From Medicago truncatula (lineage: Eukaryota > Streptophyta > Magnoliopsida > Fabales > Fabaceae): DNA of 64,000 nt. Below, piece by piece: positions 21,798 through 35,575 of the stretch. Position 1 is the stretch's first letter. Each line of letters opens with the position of its first letter. The translations under genes and the position numbers were made by a program. The stretch covers positions 1,250,001 to 1,314,000 of the forward strand of contig NC_053046.1 of assembly GCF_003473485.1 (NCBI RefSeq), read 5' to 3'. A model generated the notes under the pieces. It was not told the origin of the DNA and searched no databases. It saw only the letters and a program-made list of their open reading frames with translations.

Positions 21798-24700
21798 ATG
21801 AGTATGAGGAGAAAGAACAGAGAGTTAAAAACTCTTCTCTCTCGTTCTCTCCAATTCTCATCTTCTTCTTCAAAACACCCTCTCCACGGTTTACATCACC
21901 CCAATGACTCCACTTTTTCCCCTTCAACACCCACCCCTCGTGATTTATCACAAGACTACGCATTTCTCCGCAACACTCTCATCAACTCCACTTCCCCACA
22001 ATCCACTCCTTCTTCCGGTGACGACGCCATTTCAACAATATCAAAAGCACTCAAAACCGGTTTCAACATTGAAACTCATCAATTTTTTAGACAGTTTCGT
22101 AATCAGTTAAACGACTCTTTGGTCGTTGAAGTCATGAACAATGTCAAAAACCCTGAGTTGTGTGTGAAGTTTTTCTTGTGGGCTGGTAGACAAATTGGTT
22201 ACAGTCACACCCCCCAAGTGTTCGATAAATTGCTTGACTTATTAGGATGCAATGTAAATGCCGATGATAGAGTGCCTTTAAAGTTTTTGATGGAAATTAA
22301 GGATGATGATCATGAATTGCTTCGTAGATTGCTTAATTTTCTAGTTCGAAAGTGTTGTCGAAATGGGTGGTGGAATATGGCTTTGGAAGAGTTGGGGAGG
22401 TTGAAGGATTTTGGGTACAAGCCTTCTCAAACTACTTATAATGCTTTGATTCAAGTTTTTCTTAGAGCTGATAAGTTAGATACTGCTTATTTGGTTAAGA
22501 GAGAGATGTTGAGTTATGCGTTTGTTATGGATAGGTACACTCTTAGTTGTTTTGCTTATTCGTTGTGTAAAGGTGGGAAATGTAGGGAAGCTTTTGATTT
22601 GATTGATGAGGCTGAGGACTTTGTGCCGGATACGGTATTTTATAATAGGATGGTTTCTGGGCTGTGTGAAGCTTCACTTTTTGAAGAAGCGATGGATATC
22701 TTACATAGAATGAGGTCTAGTTCTTGCATTCCCAATGTTGTTACTTATAGGATTTTGCTTTCTGGTTGTTTGAGAAAAGGACAGTTGGGGAGGTGTAAGA
22801 GAATTCTCAGTATGATGATTACAGAGGGATGTTATCCGAATCGTGAGATATTTAATTCTCTTATACATGCTTATTGTAAATCAAGGGATTACTCTTATGC
22901 CTACAAGTTGTTTAAGAAAATGATAAAATGTGGGTGCCAGCCAGGATATCTGGTTTATAATATTTTCATTGGTAGTGTATGTAGTAATGAGGAACAGCCT
23001 AGCTCGGATATTTTAGATTTGGTGGAGAAAGCTTATAGTGAGATGCTTGATTTAGGGGTTGTATTAAATAAGGTCAATGTCAGCAATTTTGCACGGTGTC
23101 TTTGTGGAGCTGGAAAGTTTGATCAAGCTTTTAAGATTATCTGTGAAATGATGGGCAAGGGTTTTGTTCCCGATGATAGTACATATTCTAAAGTGATTGG
23201 CTTCCTTTGTGATGCCTCCAAGGTAGAGAAAGCTTTTTCGTTGTTCGAAGAAATGAAAAGGAATGGCATTGTTCCCAGCGTTTACACTTATACTATTTTA
23301 ATTGATAGCTTTTGCAAAGCTGGTCTTATTCAGCAGGCTCGCAAATGGTTTGATGAAATGTTACACAAAGGTTGCACGCCGAATGTGGTGACTTATACTG
23401 CTCTTATTCACGCATACCTGAAAGCCAAACAGATGCCTGTTGCAGATGAACTCTTTGAGATGATGTTGCTTGAAGGTTGCAAGCCTAATGTTGTTACATA
23501 TACAGCTTTAATTGATGGTCATTGTAAGGCTGGGCAGATTGAAAAAGCTTGCCAGATCTATGCCAGAATGCGAGGTGACATAGAATCCTCAGATATGGAC
23601 AAATATTTTAAGCTAGACCACAACAACTGTGAAGGACCAAATGTTATTACATATGGGGCTTTGGTGGATGGTTTATGCAAAGCAAACAGGGTTAAAGAGG
23701 CACACGAATTGTTGGATACCATGTTGGCTCATGGTTGTGAGCCTAACCAAATAGTCTATGATGCTGTTATTGACGGGTTTTGCAAGATCGGAAAGCTTCA
23801 GGATGCACAGGAGGTGTTCACAAAGATGTCAGAGCGTGGATACAGTCCAAATTTATATACCTATAGCTCTTTCATCGATTGTCTGTTTAAAGATAACCGG
23901 TTGGATCTTGTTTTGAAAGTGTTGTCGAAGATGCTAGAGAATTCTTGCACTCCAAATGTTGTTATTTACACAGAGATGGTCGACGGCCTCTGTAAAATTG
24001 GAAAGACAGATGAAGCTTACAAGCTCATGCTTAAGATGGAAGAAAAGGGTTGTAATCCAAATGTTGTAACTTATACCGCAATGATTGATGGCTTTGGGAA
24101 ATCAGGAAAAATTGAGCAGTGCCTTGAGCTCTTTAGAGATATGTGCTCAAAAGGCTGTGCTCCAAACTTTATAACCTATAGAGTTTTGATAAATCATTGT
24201 TGTTCCAATGGCCTTCTTGATGAAGCTTACAAACTCTTGGATGAAATGAAACAAACATATTGGCCAAAGCATATACTAAGTCACCGTAAAATTATTGAGG
24301 GCTTCAGCCAAGAGTTTATAACCTCAATCGGACTTTTAGATGAGTTGAGTGAGAATGAATCAGTGCCTGTTGATTCTTTGTACAGAATTTTGATCGATAA
24401 TTACATCAAGGCTGGGAGATTGGAAGTCGCATTGGATCTTCTTGAAGAGATTTCATCATCACCAAGCCATGCAGTTTCCAACAAATATCTATATGCTTCT
24501 TTAATCGAGAATCTGTCACATGCAAGTAAGGTTGATAAAGCCTTAGAACTGTATGCTAGCATGATAAGTAAGAATGTCGTTCCAGAACTTAGCATACTTG
24601 TCCACCTCATCAAAGGCCTTATCAAGGTTGATAAGTGGCAAGAAGCACTACAATTATCGGATAGCATATGCCAAATGGTTTGTCTCACACTCTCCCAAAC

Positions 24701-25266
24701 TTTTCAACCACTTGTTAATTTAAATCTGTTAACATTAAGCACTTCCTTTACACACTTGGTGGTTTAAATATGTTTTGAAGTAGCGATAGTATTCCTTTCA
24801 AAACTGCTCTGTAGATGTACAAGACCTTTGATTTATCATTTTAGCACATTTATTCTGACCTTTTATTTATGCTTTTGCATTCGCTATCGACATTGCAGGA
24901 TATCCACTGGCTTCAGGAAAAGGCAACCGGTATAAATTAGGTTTCTGATGTACAGGTTGAATATAACTAACGGAAAATGGATGCAGGTAGGACAGAAGAA
25001 ATGGTCAAGCTGGTGAGAGGCTCATCTCTTTTAACATCTAGTTTTCTCTGATGCCTTTCTTGTACACTATTGATCTTTATTTGAAGAAGTGTGGTATTTT
25101 TGGTATTTAGGTAATAGCAGCAATGGTGGAAGCAGAAACAGGAGTTTCTGAAGAAATCTTGGAAAGATGTTCTTCATATTCCATTAATGTCCGAATCCTG
25201 TGTTTTTTTGGTCCACCCATCCATCATTACATCATGCAGCATGCTAATAGATCTCAAGGTATATAA
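21798..25266 (+). CDS. Mitochondrial P-class pentatricopeptide repeat protein (At1g06710-like)
   Basis: Exon 1 (21798-24677) encodes 960 residues. The start is the first ATG after the in-frame TGA at 21792. The basic, Ser-rich N-terminus (RRKNRELKTLLSRSLQFSSS) suggests mitochondrial import. From about residue 210 there are close to twenty 35-residue P-type PPR motifs (pattern NVVTYTALIDGHCKAG, with variants), so the protein should bind RNA. Length and repeat order fit Arabidopsis At1g06710. The 3' end is less sure. A donor follows ...SICQM at 24678. Exons 24899-24929, 24987-25012 and 25111-25266 then keep the frame and would add about 70 residues. Reading on from exon 2 gives a shorter end, ...EKATGIN. 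Without splicing, the open frame runs to 24767 with non-PPR residues. Confidence 0.9.
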
Positions 25267-27766
25267 AATGAAACTTTTACCCTTGTCATCTTTTGGAACA
25301 AAGTTACAAACTCGATAATGTTATGTTATTTGCTAATATTCTAGAAAGAGTTAAAATTATGAGGTGTTCCATTTGTGCATCAAAGAACCAAGAAATTAAG
25401 GTCGATATAGTGAGTTGTGGAGTAAGATGTTTGACCTTTTTAGCAATCCCATTGTTTGCAATCACAAATTGAGTACTGATTTCAAAGATCTATTTTTGGG
25501 CAGACATTTGCTTGGCATGTTCATATTCAGACATACGAAGGCACTTGTTCTTTGTTTATGCTTTTTGTTTTTCTATTTTACATGTTTGATAAATTAGAAA
25601 TTGTATACCAGCATGATATATCATGTAAGATTTTTGCTACACTAACTGATCACCTGTGCTTTTTTACAAGCCAAATATGCCCACCGGTTTAAAATTATTA
25701 ACTTTTCAAATCAAACTAGATATGGTCAAGGTTTAGTTGTGAAACTGGTATAATTTGAAGTGAAAGTCATCATCATGTGTTATATTTATTGTCTATTTTT
25801 GAAGTTCAGTGACAAATAAGCATCTGATTTTTCATTAGGAAGAGCTTGGCAAAGGAATCAGCTTTTCGACATCCGTGGAGCAAGGGGTTTTAGAAGCATC
25901 CTTGGTTCAAAAAAAAAAAAAATCTTTTCGTTTCAAAATATGATTTCTTCGGATGGATATGTTGGTCCTTGACTAGAGTTGATGCTTTGTACAGTGTGCA
26001 TAGATGAACTGGTTGGTCGCAAGTCAGAGTTGTGATAATAACTTCTCTGCTCACTCCATATATCCGACGTCTGCAGACTTCACGGCGGTGGGATCTTAAT
26101 GAGCTCTGAGCTGCCCATATTTTTTGGTAGTGTATGTAGGTAGACGTTACAGTGCTTACATGCTTATTTAATTTACTTGAATCTCTTCTGGCTAGCTTGT
26201 TTCGGACAGCCAGAGGGAGAGACAGTCGCATCATGGTTGTTTTTGTAATGGGGATTTGAGTTGCAAGAGTCAATCCGAACATTATATATTGTTTGAGAAT
26301 GCTTGGTGGAATAACTTGCCCAACTTATTCAGTTGCAAATATAAGCTCAAATTACTTGCCCATAGATGTAGGACAATATCACTAATACCCATTCATTCTG
26401 AGTTTAACCGTCTCATACTTAGTGATTCTAGATACAACTCCTCCGAATTTATCCTCCATGTTGCTTGCTGATGCCTTATGCATCTCTTTTGCTGGGCATT
26501 AGCTTTTTAGTCTTTTCTTTTCCTTTTCTCTTTTCCATTTGCAACAAAAAAAACGCGAAACATTATTAAGTTAAACGATGCGATGTGAATAAAAAAGAGT
26601 TGTATATAATTGGTGGCAAAAAAATTTCACACTTCATCTTTATTCTACACACCAACACTATCACTTAATATTTCCTCCATAGTTGTATTCTTACTAGTCT
26701 AGTGCCCGTGCGTGGATACCAACAATATTTTACAAATGAAAGAACCAACAGGAGTCTTAAATCATCCAATATCAAACAAAAACATAAACATAATGATAAT
26801 ATTAAATAATGTTCATAAAGATAATAAATATCGAGACACAAAAAAGATAAAAGCAAATTTCATAAATGAAATAGGTGCAATACAACCATATTGATTAACG
26901 GTTTATATGGTTGTTGATTTCAAAGTCAATAAATCAACATTGGCTTCAAACTACCAAGACAATTGTAACGATCCAGCGTGAATTAAAGACTCCAAATAAA
27001 GGATGAGATAAGATTTTATATATTAATTAATAAATTAAATTGGAGAAATATTGATGTAAGAAAACAATTATGGGGAAAAATAGTAAAAGAGAAAAGGGTT
27101 AAATGTGATTAAAAATAAGAGGAATGAAAATCAGAATTATCTTCTTTTCTCAGACGCCCATGGCATCCTCTCTTCTTCAAATTCCTTCCTCACCAATCCC
27201 TCAAAATCAAGCACATGCATGAATGAATGAAAATCATAAACCCTTCATCAAAGAAACCCATTTCAGTTAATATTTTGCTCTAATTCTCCATTTCCCTCCT
27301 GTTTAGAATCAACCCAAAAACCCCCACATTTCTATTCTTCAAACCCCCTATTGCATGTACGAAATATTTAAAGTACTCACAAATCTTAAGGTTAGTTTTG
27401 AAAATATGCAATTAGTGCTAAAAATATATTGAAATCATTTGAGTTCATCATCATTACAATTACAATGAAGAATTCTAAATCTTATTCAATTTCAGACTAT
27501 TCTCGTATTTTTCTGATTCAGAAAAGAAGAGAGAAAGTAAACACTATCTATCTTTTACTATTCGCTCCACCTTTCAACCCTCGCGTCGCTCTGGTCGAAT
27601 CTAATTCTATTAGTATTGTTGCACATAACCTGTTTGATTCAATTTCCCTTTTGATCTTTCTACTTAATGCTGCTTGTTTTCATTATTCTTGTTCTATAAA
27701 TCTTCACTTTATTGTTCCTATCTTTTGATTTTGTTTTCATACTTGTATGTAGAAGAGAAGAGGATA
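25267..27766. other. Intergenic; no recognised gene
   Basis: Short frames only. A stretch at 26480-26560 with long T/C runs and an A run could be a retroelement 3' end. A short ATG frame at about 27170 (MASSLLQIPSSPIPQNQAHA, then stop) looks like an orphan first exon but has no continuation I could find. The 27540-27766 stretch is probably the leader of the next gene. Confidence 0.4.
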
Positions 27767-30700
27767 ATGGATTTCAGAGATGTAGCTCACAACTTGTATC
27801 ATTCTATTCTTGCCGTAAGCCTTCATCTCTATCTTCTTCATCATTTAGGCTTCTCAGTTATTAGAGTTTTTGTTTCATAAGCTATCATAGAGACTGATGT
27901 TATGGAAATAAGCTGAAAACACCTTATGGGAGTTGTTTCCACAAACTCACTCTCTCAAACAGTCTCACACAAGTTCATATGCCAGTATATAAGCTCAAAT
28001 AAGTCAGTCAATTCAAACATTCCCTAAAACTATATTGAAATAATTTAGCATGTGAATCGGACCCAATTTGGATTACTTGTTTCTAGCTTATAACAGCTTC
28101 TTAGTTAAACAAAATTTATGGAATTTTCCACAATGGAGAATTTCTAATAAGCTTGTAGATGTCATAGAGAAGTCAAATGATAGAGCTTCTGAAAAAATTG
28201 AGATGCAAGAAACTCATAGTAGCAACTTATGCAAGAAGCTTTTGTTTAAAAACTCATAGTGTGATCGCAAGATTTGTTTAATATTTTCTGTTTCTTAAGT
28301 GCTTCTTGAGAAGTTTCTCCAAACAAACTTTTGTACAGATTCGAAATCTTGGGCTTCAACTACTATGGTACTTTCTACAAATCATTGTCAGCGCATGGTA
28401 TTACATATCAGTCGTGGCTAATTTGTTTGAAAGCTATTTCATCTCTTATGGAGTATTTAAGAAATACAAGTCTCTTCCTATAGCAAAGCTTCGGTACCTT
28501 GCCATTGTCATAGAGAGTGAAGATGCTCATCAGACTTCAAAAGTTGTTCAACTTTTGCAGTGGCTGGACTCGCTTGGTATAAAAAATGTATGCCTCTATG
28601 ACATGAATGGTATGAAAGCTTTGGATGATTAGTGATGGTAAACTTTGTTTTACTTGGGTTGTATTGTAATTTTTTTTTTTTTAACTCTACATTATAGGAG
28701 TGTTGAAAAAGTCAAAGGAGGCCATATTTCACACAATGAAGAATGCAAAATCCATAGAGGTAACATATATTTTTTTTCTTCCCAGCAGATTGCTTCTTAC
28801 TTAATATATTGATAAACTTATGTCGTGGTTTATGATACGATATTATTATTAACGTTCTTTTGAGTAGGCAGTGCATCTCATGTGTTTTCCATATAAATCA
28901 CATAGTTTCGGTAAATCTAATTGCCAGGGACGGAACTAGGTTGTAAGTAAAAGGGGTGATCTCCACCCCAAATTAAAAGACGTTGACAGCACTATACCCT
29001 CTAAGTTCATGCTCGCCCCTTCACAATGTGACAATTTCCTTATAACTTCTGTTCTTGACTTATATATGTGTAATTCTTTTTTTTTTTTTTTGATAAGGCA
29101 AAAAAGAAGCAATAAAATTCAAGAGAGGGCTTGAACCCTTATACAGCCAGAGTGCAAAAACTACACAAAAGAAAGAGAGACAAGTAGTAGCCACATCAGG
29201 CCAACTATCTAAATTGAACCTAAGCTAGCAAAAACAAAGAGACATACTACTACGGTTCTAAAACTTTTGGTTTTGTAATGCCGTTTTTAGAACGGGTGAT
29301 GATGCCCTCTGAATCCGTTGAATCCGCAGGATTAGCTTGTGTGATAAAATGCAAAATTTCACTGCCAAGGCCCACTCATCAGTTCATATATATATGGTGA
29401 AGCACTGAGTATCACAAGGATAAAAAATAAAAAAAATAAAAAAAAAACACCAATTTTAGAGTAAAATTTACAAAAATATTTAATAAAATATGATTTTTCC
29501 CACTTTTCTCCTCAATGTTTATTATTTTTACTAATTAATGTGTGTTACTTTCGCCACCCTAACATATTTTAATACTCTAAAAAAGGAAATAGTGTGAATT
29601 ATTCCTTTATTAAGAAGTTCGCGACCCTTATGATTTAATGCATTATTTTTAATGAAAAATTACATTATCCATTTCAGTCTTACTGTAGTTGTTGGGTTTT
29701 ACTCCTAAATTGAAATTTTAGGAATCAATCTATAAATCTCTGAAATCTGAAGGGGCTTAAGAATAATCTAAGTCTATTTTTGGTCTGTGGGGAATTATTA
29801 TTACTCCCTCCGTCCCTAATTATAAGACCCTTTTGAGAATTTTTTTTGTCCCTTTTTATAAGACCCCTTTGTTATTTCCAACTACATTAATTATTTCTTT
29901 ACATACATGCCCCTATTTATTATACATCTTTTTCTTCAATCAACAATAAATAACATGTTGAAAACATAAACTAACCTTCTTTCTTAAAGGATAAAATTGT
30001 AAAAACAATAGTGATTACAAACAACTTTAATACAAATATCCACTATCTTAATTCCCGTGATTTTGGCAAAAGGGTCTTATATATAGGGACGGAGGGAGTA
30101 TTATTTTTAAAATTGTATAGGAATTTATAATCATACAATAAAACTTAAGAGAAATAGGTTTTGTGTCAAATTTGTATACAGATTTTTAAATATTCCTTTA
30201 TTGGGACAACAGGAAAGGGTGTGCCCCATGTCAAGTTCAATTTTCTATAAAAAGGGAAGATTTTTGTTGAATACATTTTGTATCATTTCAGTTGCTCATT
30301 TGTCTTAAGAAGTTCGTAAATGATGGGAGCTGCCTATAGTATTTGTGGATATGTCTCTAAGAAATTATTGATGAGGCGATGAAGCAAATGTTTCTGCTGA
30401 TATATCATATAAGCTACATGCCTGATGTGAACCTAGGAGAGACACTCTCATTTGGGCAGTCATCAATGCATCTCAATAGTCAGCTATGTAATGGTTAATG
30501 CGTGGGTAAGATATTGGTAAATGGTCTATCAAAAAAAAAAAAGATATTGGTAAATGGGAGGAGGGAAAAGCAAGGAAAGAAAATGAGTTTAGAAAATTCT
30601 TTTAATTTTAGGTGTTTTGGATGGGTAGGTCAATAATAGGAGTGACAGAAAGTAGGCATGCAAAAGTACCTTCGAGTCCACAAGAAAAGTTCTCTCTAAT

Positions 30701-32397
30701 GTGAGGTAAAAAGGGAGAGAACATACTCAGTGATACAACAGCCCCATTTTTCTTCACACTTCATTGTTCTACGAATGGAGTTGGAATCCGAGAGATTGTC
30801 TCTTGAGGTAAGAGGAAGGGGCAGGGCTGGCGGGTTGCGTGAGGGGCAGGATCTGCGTCTTGTGCAGGTTTAGCGCTAATAATATTTGCTAATTCAAAAG
30901 AAAAAAAAATCATATGAAATTTTTCCTCAGACAAACTAAGAGAATGAGACCATGTCTTCTTCCCCCTCTAAAGAAATGGAGGGAAAAATACCATTATTAT
31001 TCCCTTTTGGTTTATTTCCATTTTTTCTATGCATCCATACGACTCATTAATATAAAATATGTATTAAATGGCTCATTCAACTGTAACTTCAACTGCTTTT
31101 TAATTCGTTTGATCAGATCTAGCTTTAACTCAATGCAGGAAGTTAATAAAGCTGTCACAGACCATGTACCAGATCACATGACCCTAGAATTTGTTTCTTA
31201 TGTGGATGGGAAGGAAGCAGTGACCAAAGCAGCTAACTTGATTTTTGTTGAGAGTTCGAAACGACATAACTTAGATGGAGAACTTGATTATCAATTAGAG
31301 CCTCGCCTGAATCAGGCACTGCAAATAGTTGGTATGTTTGCTTCCAAAACCTACTACTAGTTCAAACTTTAAAGTGTGTATTTCCTTGTGCAGTATAACA
31401 TTATCTGGCTAATGACGATCTTGTCTGACTCTCAGGTTGCATAGGCCCTGAACCTGACCTTTTACTGGTTTATGGACCTGTGAGGTGTCATCTTGGTTTT
31501 CCTGCATGGAGAATTCGGTATACAGAGATAGTGTAAGTTGTTTCTAGGATATTATTATTTTTATTTCTGTTTTCTTTATCATCATTGGGAGAATAAAAAG
31601 TTAGCTCGTTTGTTTTCATGAAGTGCAAACAGTAATGAAGTTAGCTACTCTGTTACATAGGCATTTTGCTTTGCATTAGGCTTATTGTGGATTAGTATGT
31701 TGATAATAAGAAATAGAAGTCCATGTAAATGAAAGTAGTTTGTAATCATTGAATGGTCGGTGAATATAATTGGATCTGATTCAGTTTCTCTCCCTTTTTG
31801 TTATATTTTCTTTTTTGCATAGTAAACCTGTAACGAAGTTGCTAGTTGCTACTCCAGACCATGTTGCTGATGCAGCAAACCTTAAAAAAATGAACTTCCA
31901 CGCATTGCATAGGTTGCATGTGATGTTAGTATGAGAAGTTGCATTTTATACATAGCTTGGTTTTTCTATTTTTTAGTTGAATAGATTCCGAGTAATGTTT
32001 CTTTCAGGCATATGGGGTCGTTGAACTTCATGAGATATGGTTCCTTAATAAAAGCCATTTACAATTTTACAAAGGTGCACCAAAATTATGGTAAGTTTTT
32101 AGAGTAATTTTTTTAATTATTAATTGCATTTTGCTTCTAGCATCTCCATATCTGTTTGTTATATCTTATACCAGATTATCCAAAAACTAGCTCACATCCT
32201 TCAAATAGAAGTTACACAAACCTATACTAGTATACACCTACTTTGTTGACAGACGACCCCTCTTAGTCCTTACTCCTTACCATTATATATGATATTTGCC
32301 TTTGAACTATAGGTAGAGTTAGTGTAAACTATGTTATATTCTATATGTGATTGCAATTTGTTTAACTATTTTTTCGGGATTGCTAACAGGTACATAG
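27767..32397 (+). CDS. NUS1/LEW1-like dehydrodolichyl diphosphate synthase subunit, copy A (intact)
   Basis: Seven exons: 27767-27814, 28339-28609, 28698-28759, 31139-31331, 31436-31532, 32008-32090 and 32390-32397. All junctions are GT-AG, the phases join, and 253 residues result, about the length of Arabidopsis LEW1. After a short N-terminus there is a hydrophobic segment ([19 protein letters not shown], residues about 20-38) for ER anchoring. Then come the family blocks [50 protein letters not shown] and [20 protein letters not shown], ending HQNYGT. The protein is the non-catalytic partner of cis-prenyltransferase in dolichol synthesis, needed for N-glycosylation; Arabidopsis lew1 mutants wilt. 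Intron 3 (2.4 kb) holds a Stowaway MITE and a LINE end. Copy B lies 27 kb downstream. Confidence 0.92.
29075..29230 (-). mobile_element. Probable retroelement 3' end in intron 3 of copy A
   Basis: A T run at 29076-29091 is followed by TGATAAGGCAAAAAAGAAGC. Read on the minus strand this is a 3' terminus with a poly-A tail. No coding part is present. Confidence 0.4.
29804..30098. mobile_element. Stowaway MITE in intron 3 of copy A
   Basis: 295 bp with termini CTCCCTCCGTCCCTA and TAGGGACGGAGGGAG, flanked by TA at both ends. It is absent from the matching intron of copy B. Confidence 0.92.
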
Positions 32398-32948
32398 GGA
32401 AGGAAATCAATCAAAAGTAAATTGACTGTGCAAGCACAAAGCATAGGCGCGAAGAATAGAAAAATACCTAGCTATACATCTCTGTGGAGGAATGGTTTCT
32501 TGCTAGTAATGTGTAAATGTGTTACAATAGAAATAGAATTACAAGTAATGATTTAGATTCACTCACTAAACTTTTAACAACGGAAAATTAAGTAGATATA
32601 TCTTTTGCCCTCACTTGCCTCCTCAGTGTTGCTGTTTTGAGTTTTAGTTGCCCTACTGTTGGCTTTATTTAGCTGAAAAAACCCATGTACGCGACAATGA
32701 TACTGTATCTTTTGATTATCTAACAATGATAGTGTATCTTTATTTAGCTGAACAAATTTATAAATGAAAATAATAAACAACCAAGCTAAATAAGGAGGAG
32801 ACAGGCATTATGATGGATAGAGAAGTGGACAAGGACGGAGTTATTTTTGGTGAAAATGTATAGTTTAGGGACAGACAAACAAATACAAGTGTCAACTCCT
32901 GCAGAAAGTTTTAACATGTCCTATGAGAATATACCTTAAAAGTGATTT

Positions 32949-33092
32949 TTTTTTTTTTTTTTTTTTGTCAAGTAGCCTATTGGTCAGAGTTCACACAATT
33001 TAATTGTGGAGAAGTGGGGTGTCCGAGGTTCGAACTTTGGCCCCTGCATATAATATGCAATATCTCTACCAATTGAGCTAAGCTCACGGGGA
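32949..33092 (-). mobile_element. SINE, family 2
   Basis: T run at the left, B-box-like GAGGTTCGAACTTT and a 3' half matching the family 2 copy at 8547-8683. A short GTGATTT repeat flanks it. Confidence 0.7.
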
Positions 33093-33361
33093 TGTGATTT
33101 CCTTTTTTTATTGATGATGAATATGAAAGTTACATATACTATATAACAATTATGCATGATGTGGAGACGTTTGGTGCACCAATTATTGAGAGAGTAACAT
33201 TTCAAAGACAAATAGTAGCAGCATAATTGTTTTATTTAAAAACAAAAAAGAAGGCGACAAATTGGATTGGCCTGTGCTGTTTAATTGTCTAAGCTTAATA
33301 TATATTGATTGAATTGTGTAAGCTTAATGTCTCCTCATTATTTAATTGTCTAAGCTTAATA

Positions 33362-33500
33362 TTTTTTGTTGGTAGATAGATGAAATGACAAAGCTATCAT
33401 AAACTCACACAAATAAGTGGAGGTACCGGGGTTCGAACCCCAATCATGGCATCCGGCCTAACAATTTCGACATTTTGTCAGTTGAGCTAGGACTTCTGGA
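33362..33500 (-). mobile_element. SINE, family 1
   Basis: Minus-strand copy: TCCAGAAGTCCTAGCTCAAC, then the B box GGGGTTCGAACCCC. Its target repeat is not clear. Confidence 0.8.
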
Positions 33501-33957
33501 TATCTACTTAATATACCCCGACCACAACAAAAAAAAAATCCCTCCAATACAGTATCTCACACAAATATCTTAAACGAGACACATTAATCATGTATCAATA
33601 ACTTTATATCATTACATTCAATATTCTAATATTAAAAAATGTGTGTCCCACTTAAAATTGGAGGTCTCCATTGAGATTTTGTTCCTATTAGATATTCCAA
33701 ATAAAATATTTTCGCTATGGGGTACCTCATATAGGTACCGAGTTTTAAAAGGAAGAGATCCCCCATTGGGGATGGTCTTAGCTGTATAACTCATTATCTA
33801 CTTTTTGAATCCCATCTCTAAATAGTATCCTTCATTTATTTTGATAAAATAGGAGGATTCTAACCCAAGCTTTTAACGATATTTCTCGTTCATCACCAAA
33901 AAGGCTATGTGTTTTGTATAAAAACACAATTTTTTTTTTACAATACATAAATATTAT

Positions 33958-34090
33958 TATTGTCAAGTAGTCTAGTGATTAGAATTGCACTCTTTCAAAT
34001 AAGCAAGTGATGAATTTTGGGTTCGAATCACAACCCTCTCTATAGTGTATATATAATACAATATCTTTATCATTTAAGTTATGCTCACAT
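33958..34090 (-). mobile_element. SINE, family 2, diverged
   Basis: It aligns with the family 2 copies (GTCAAGTAGTCTAGTG...GGGTTCGAATC...TTATGCTCACA) but carries many substitutions. Confidence 0.6.
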
Positions 34091-34519
34091 GTATTTGATG
34101 TTGCATATGTTAAAATCATTATTTAAATAAGAAGAATGCTAGCAAGACCCGATAAATAATGCTAGCAGCATTATTTTATTAACACATATTTTTTAACTCA
34201 TTTTTTGATTGGTTAAGATTCAAATAAACTAAATCATACGAGTCTCATAAATTTGATAGGAGTAATGTAAATCTTAACTGACTAAAGAGAAAATTTATTT
34301 TTTGGGAAGAACCAAAGAGGAGATATTAGAAAATTTGTATTAAAGGGTGTATTTTTAACAATATTTGTATTGCTTGTATTTTTTTTAAGGAATATTTCTA
34401 TTTCTATTAATTGTATGATCAGCTTTTAGCCCAGCCACAAGGCAAAAGGATGGGTATATTGGTTGCTAGTCCAATTTGGAAATGAATTGTTTATTACGCT
34501 ATTTTTTACCAACAATTTG

Positions 34520-35575
34520 GGAGGAATGAAATTGAATCGTGAATGACTTTATTTTCAATATATTAAAATTCAATCCTGTCCCTATTTCTTAATTATCTTC
34601 TCTCCAACATTCTCCCATTTCCACACGCATATATCTTTCCTATCATAAGTATGTTGATAGAGACATAAGTATCATAAGTATGTTAAGTTGGTGGGGATGG
34701 TTGCTACCACTTTTGTTGCTAGAGGCATACTTGACATATAAGTATGTTGATTTAGTAGATGCTAATGGTGACCATTCGTGGTTTTTTTTATTTTTATTGG
34801 GAAATGTATGATTTTCAAATCACATACATACTTAAATATCTTATAGTTTCACAAATACAAATTCGTTTACTAATACCAAAAACGAAATTGCTATAAAAAG
34901 TTTCATATTAAATTTTCATAAGTTTAATATACTATAGTTTGAAATATAATGTAATAGAATGTATTTCCGATTTTTTTTTTTGAAATTATTAAGCCGGATG
35001 TTATGACCGAGGTTCGAATCCCAATACCTCCATTTTATATGTGTGAGTTTATGATTGTTTTGTCATCTCGTCTATCTATCAAAAAAATGTATTTCATCTC
35101 ATCCCATCACTTACTCTCAATTTGTTGTCCTTCAATTTAAAAGAAATATAATGGAATCGTGAGTTACTTCATTTTAATATATTAAAATACACTTTGGCCC
35201 AATTTCCTATTTTCTTCTCAATAACATTTTCTCATCTTCACTATCTCGGACAACAAAAGTAGTGGCAACCATCCCCACCAACTTAACAAGAAATGTGAAC
35301 CTCGCAAGAAGAGAGACATGATATATATGCGTCACATATACTTGTCAATACGTTGGAATTGTTTATAAATGTAGTTTTCAAAATAATTTTCAATTGGAGA
35401 TACAGTATAAAGTATGTTGATTTAATAGATGCAAACATATTGATTGTTCGTGGTTTATTTTTTTTACGGGAAATATAATTCTCTAATCATAGTACTTGCT
35501 AAAATATACAACAGTTTCACAAATACAATTTCTTTATCAATTCCAAAAAATAAAATTCGTATAAGAATTAATACT
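34520..35575. repeat. Local duplication with an inverted core
   Basis: Segments 34521-34620 and 34742-34905 recur in order at about 35141-35240 and 35409-35575. The piece between them is inverted: AGTTGGTGGGGATGGTTGC at about 34687 is the reverse complement of sequence at about 35265. Part of the unit also appears near 41827-41930. Confidence 0.7.
34981..35087 (+). mobile_element. SINE, family 1, 5'-truncated
   Basis: Begins within the element at GAAATTATTAAGCCGGATG. It keeps the B box (GAGGTTCGAATCCC) and the 3' end with an A run. Confidence 0.75.

Noticed and set aside
24401-24688. 95-codon minus-strand frame within the PPR gene
   Set aside because: Shadow of PPR coding sequence.
27168-27230. 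First exon of a plastid-targeted protein (MASSLLQIPSS...)
   Set aside because: The frame stops after 20 codons and no donor or downstream exon fits.
31820-31910. Extra exon in intron 5 of NUS1/LEW1 copy A
   Set aside because: The stretch is similar in copy B, but its frame has stops and exons 5 and 6 already join in phase to the known family sequence.
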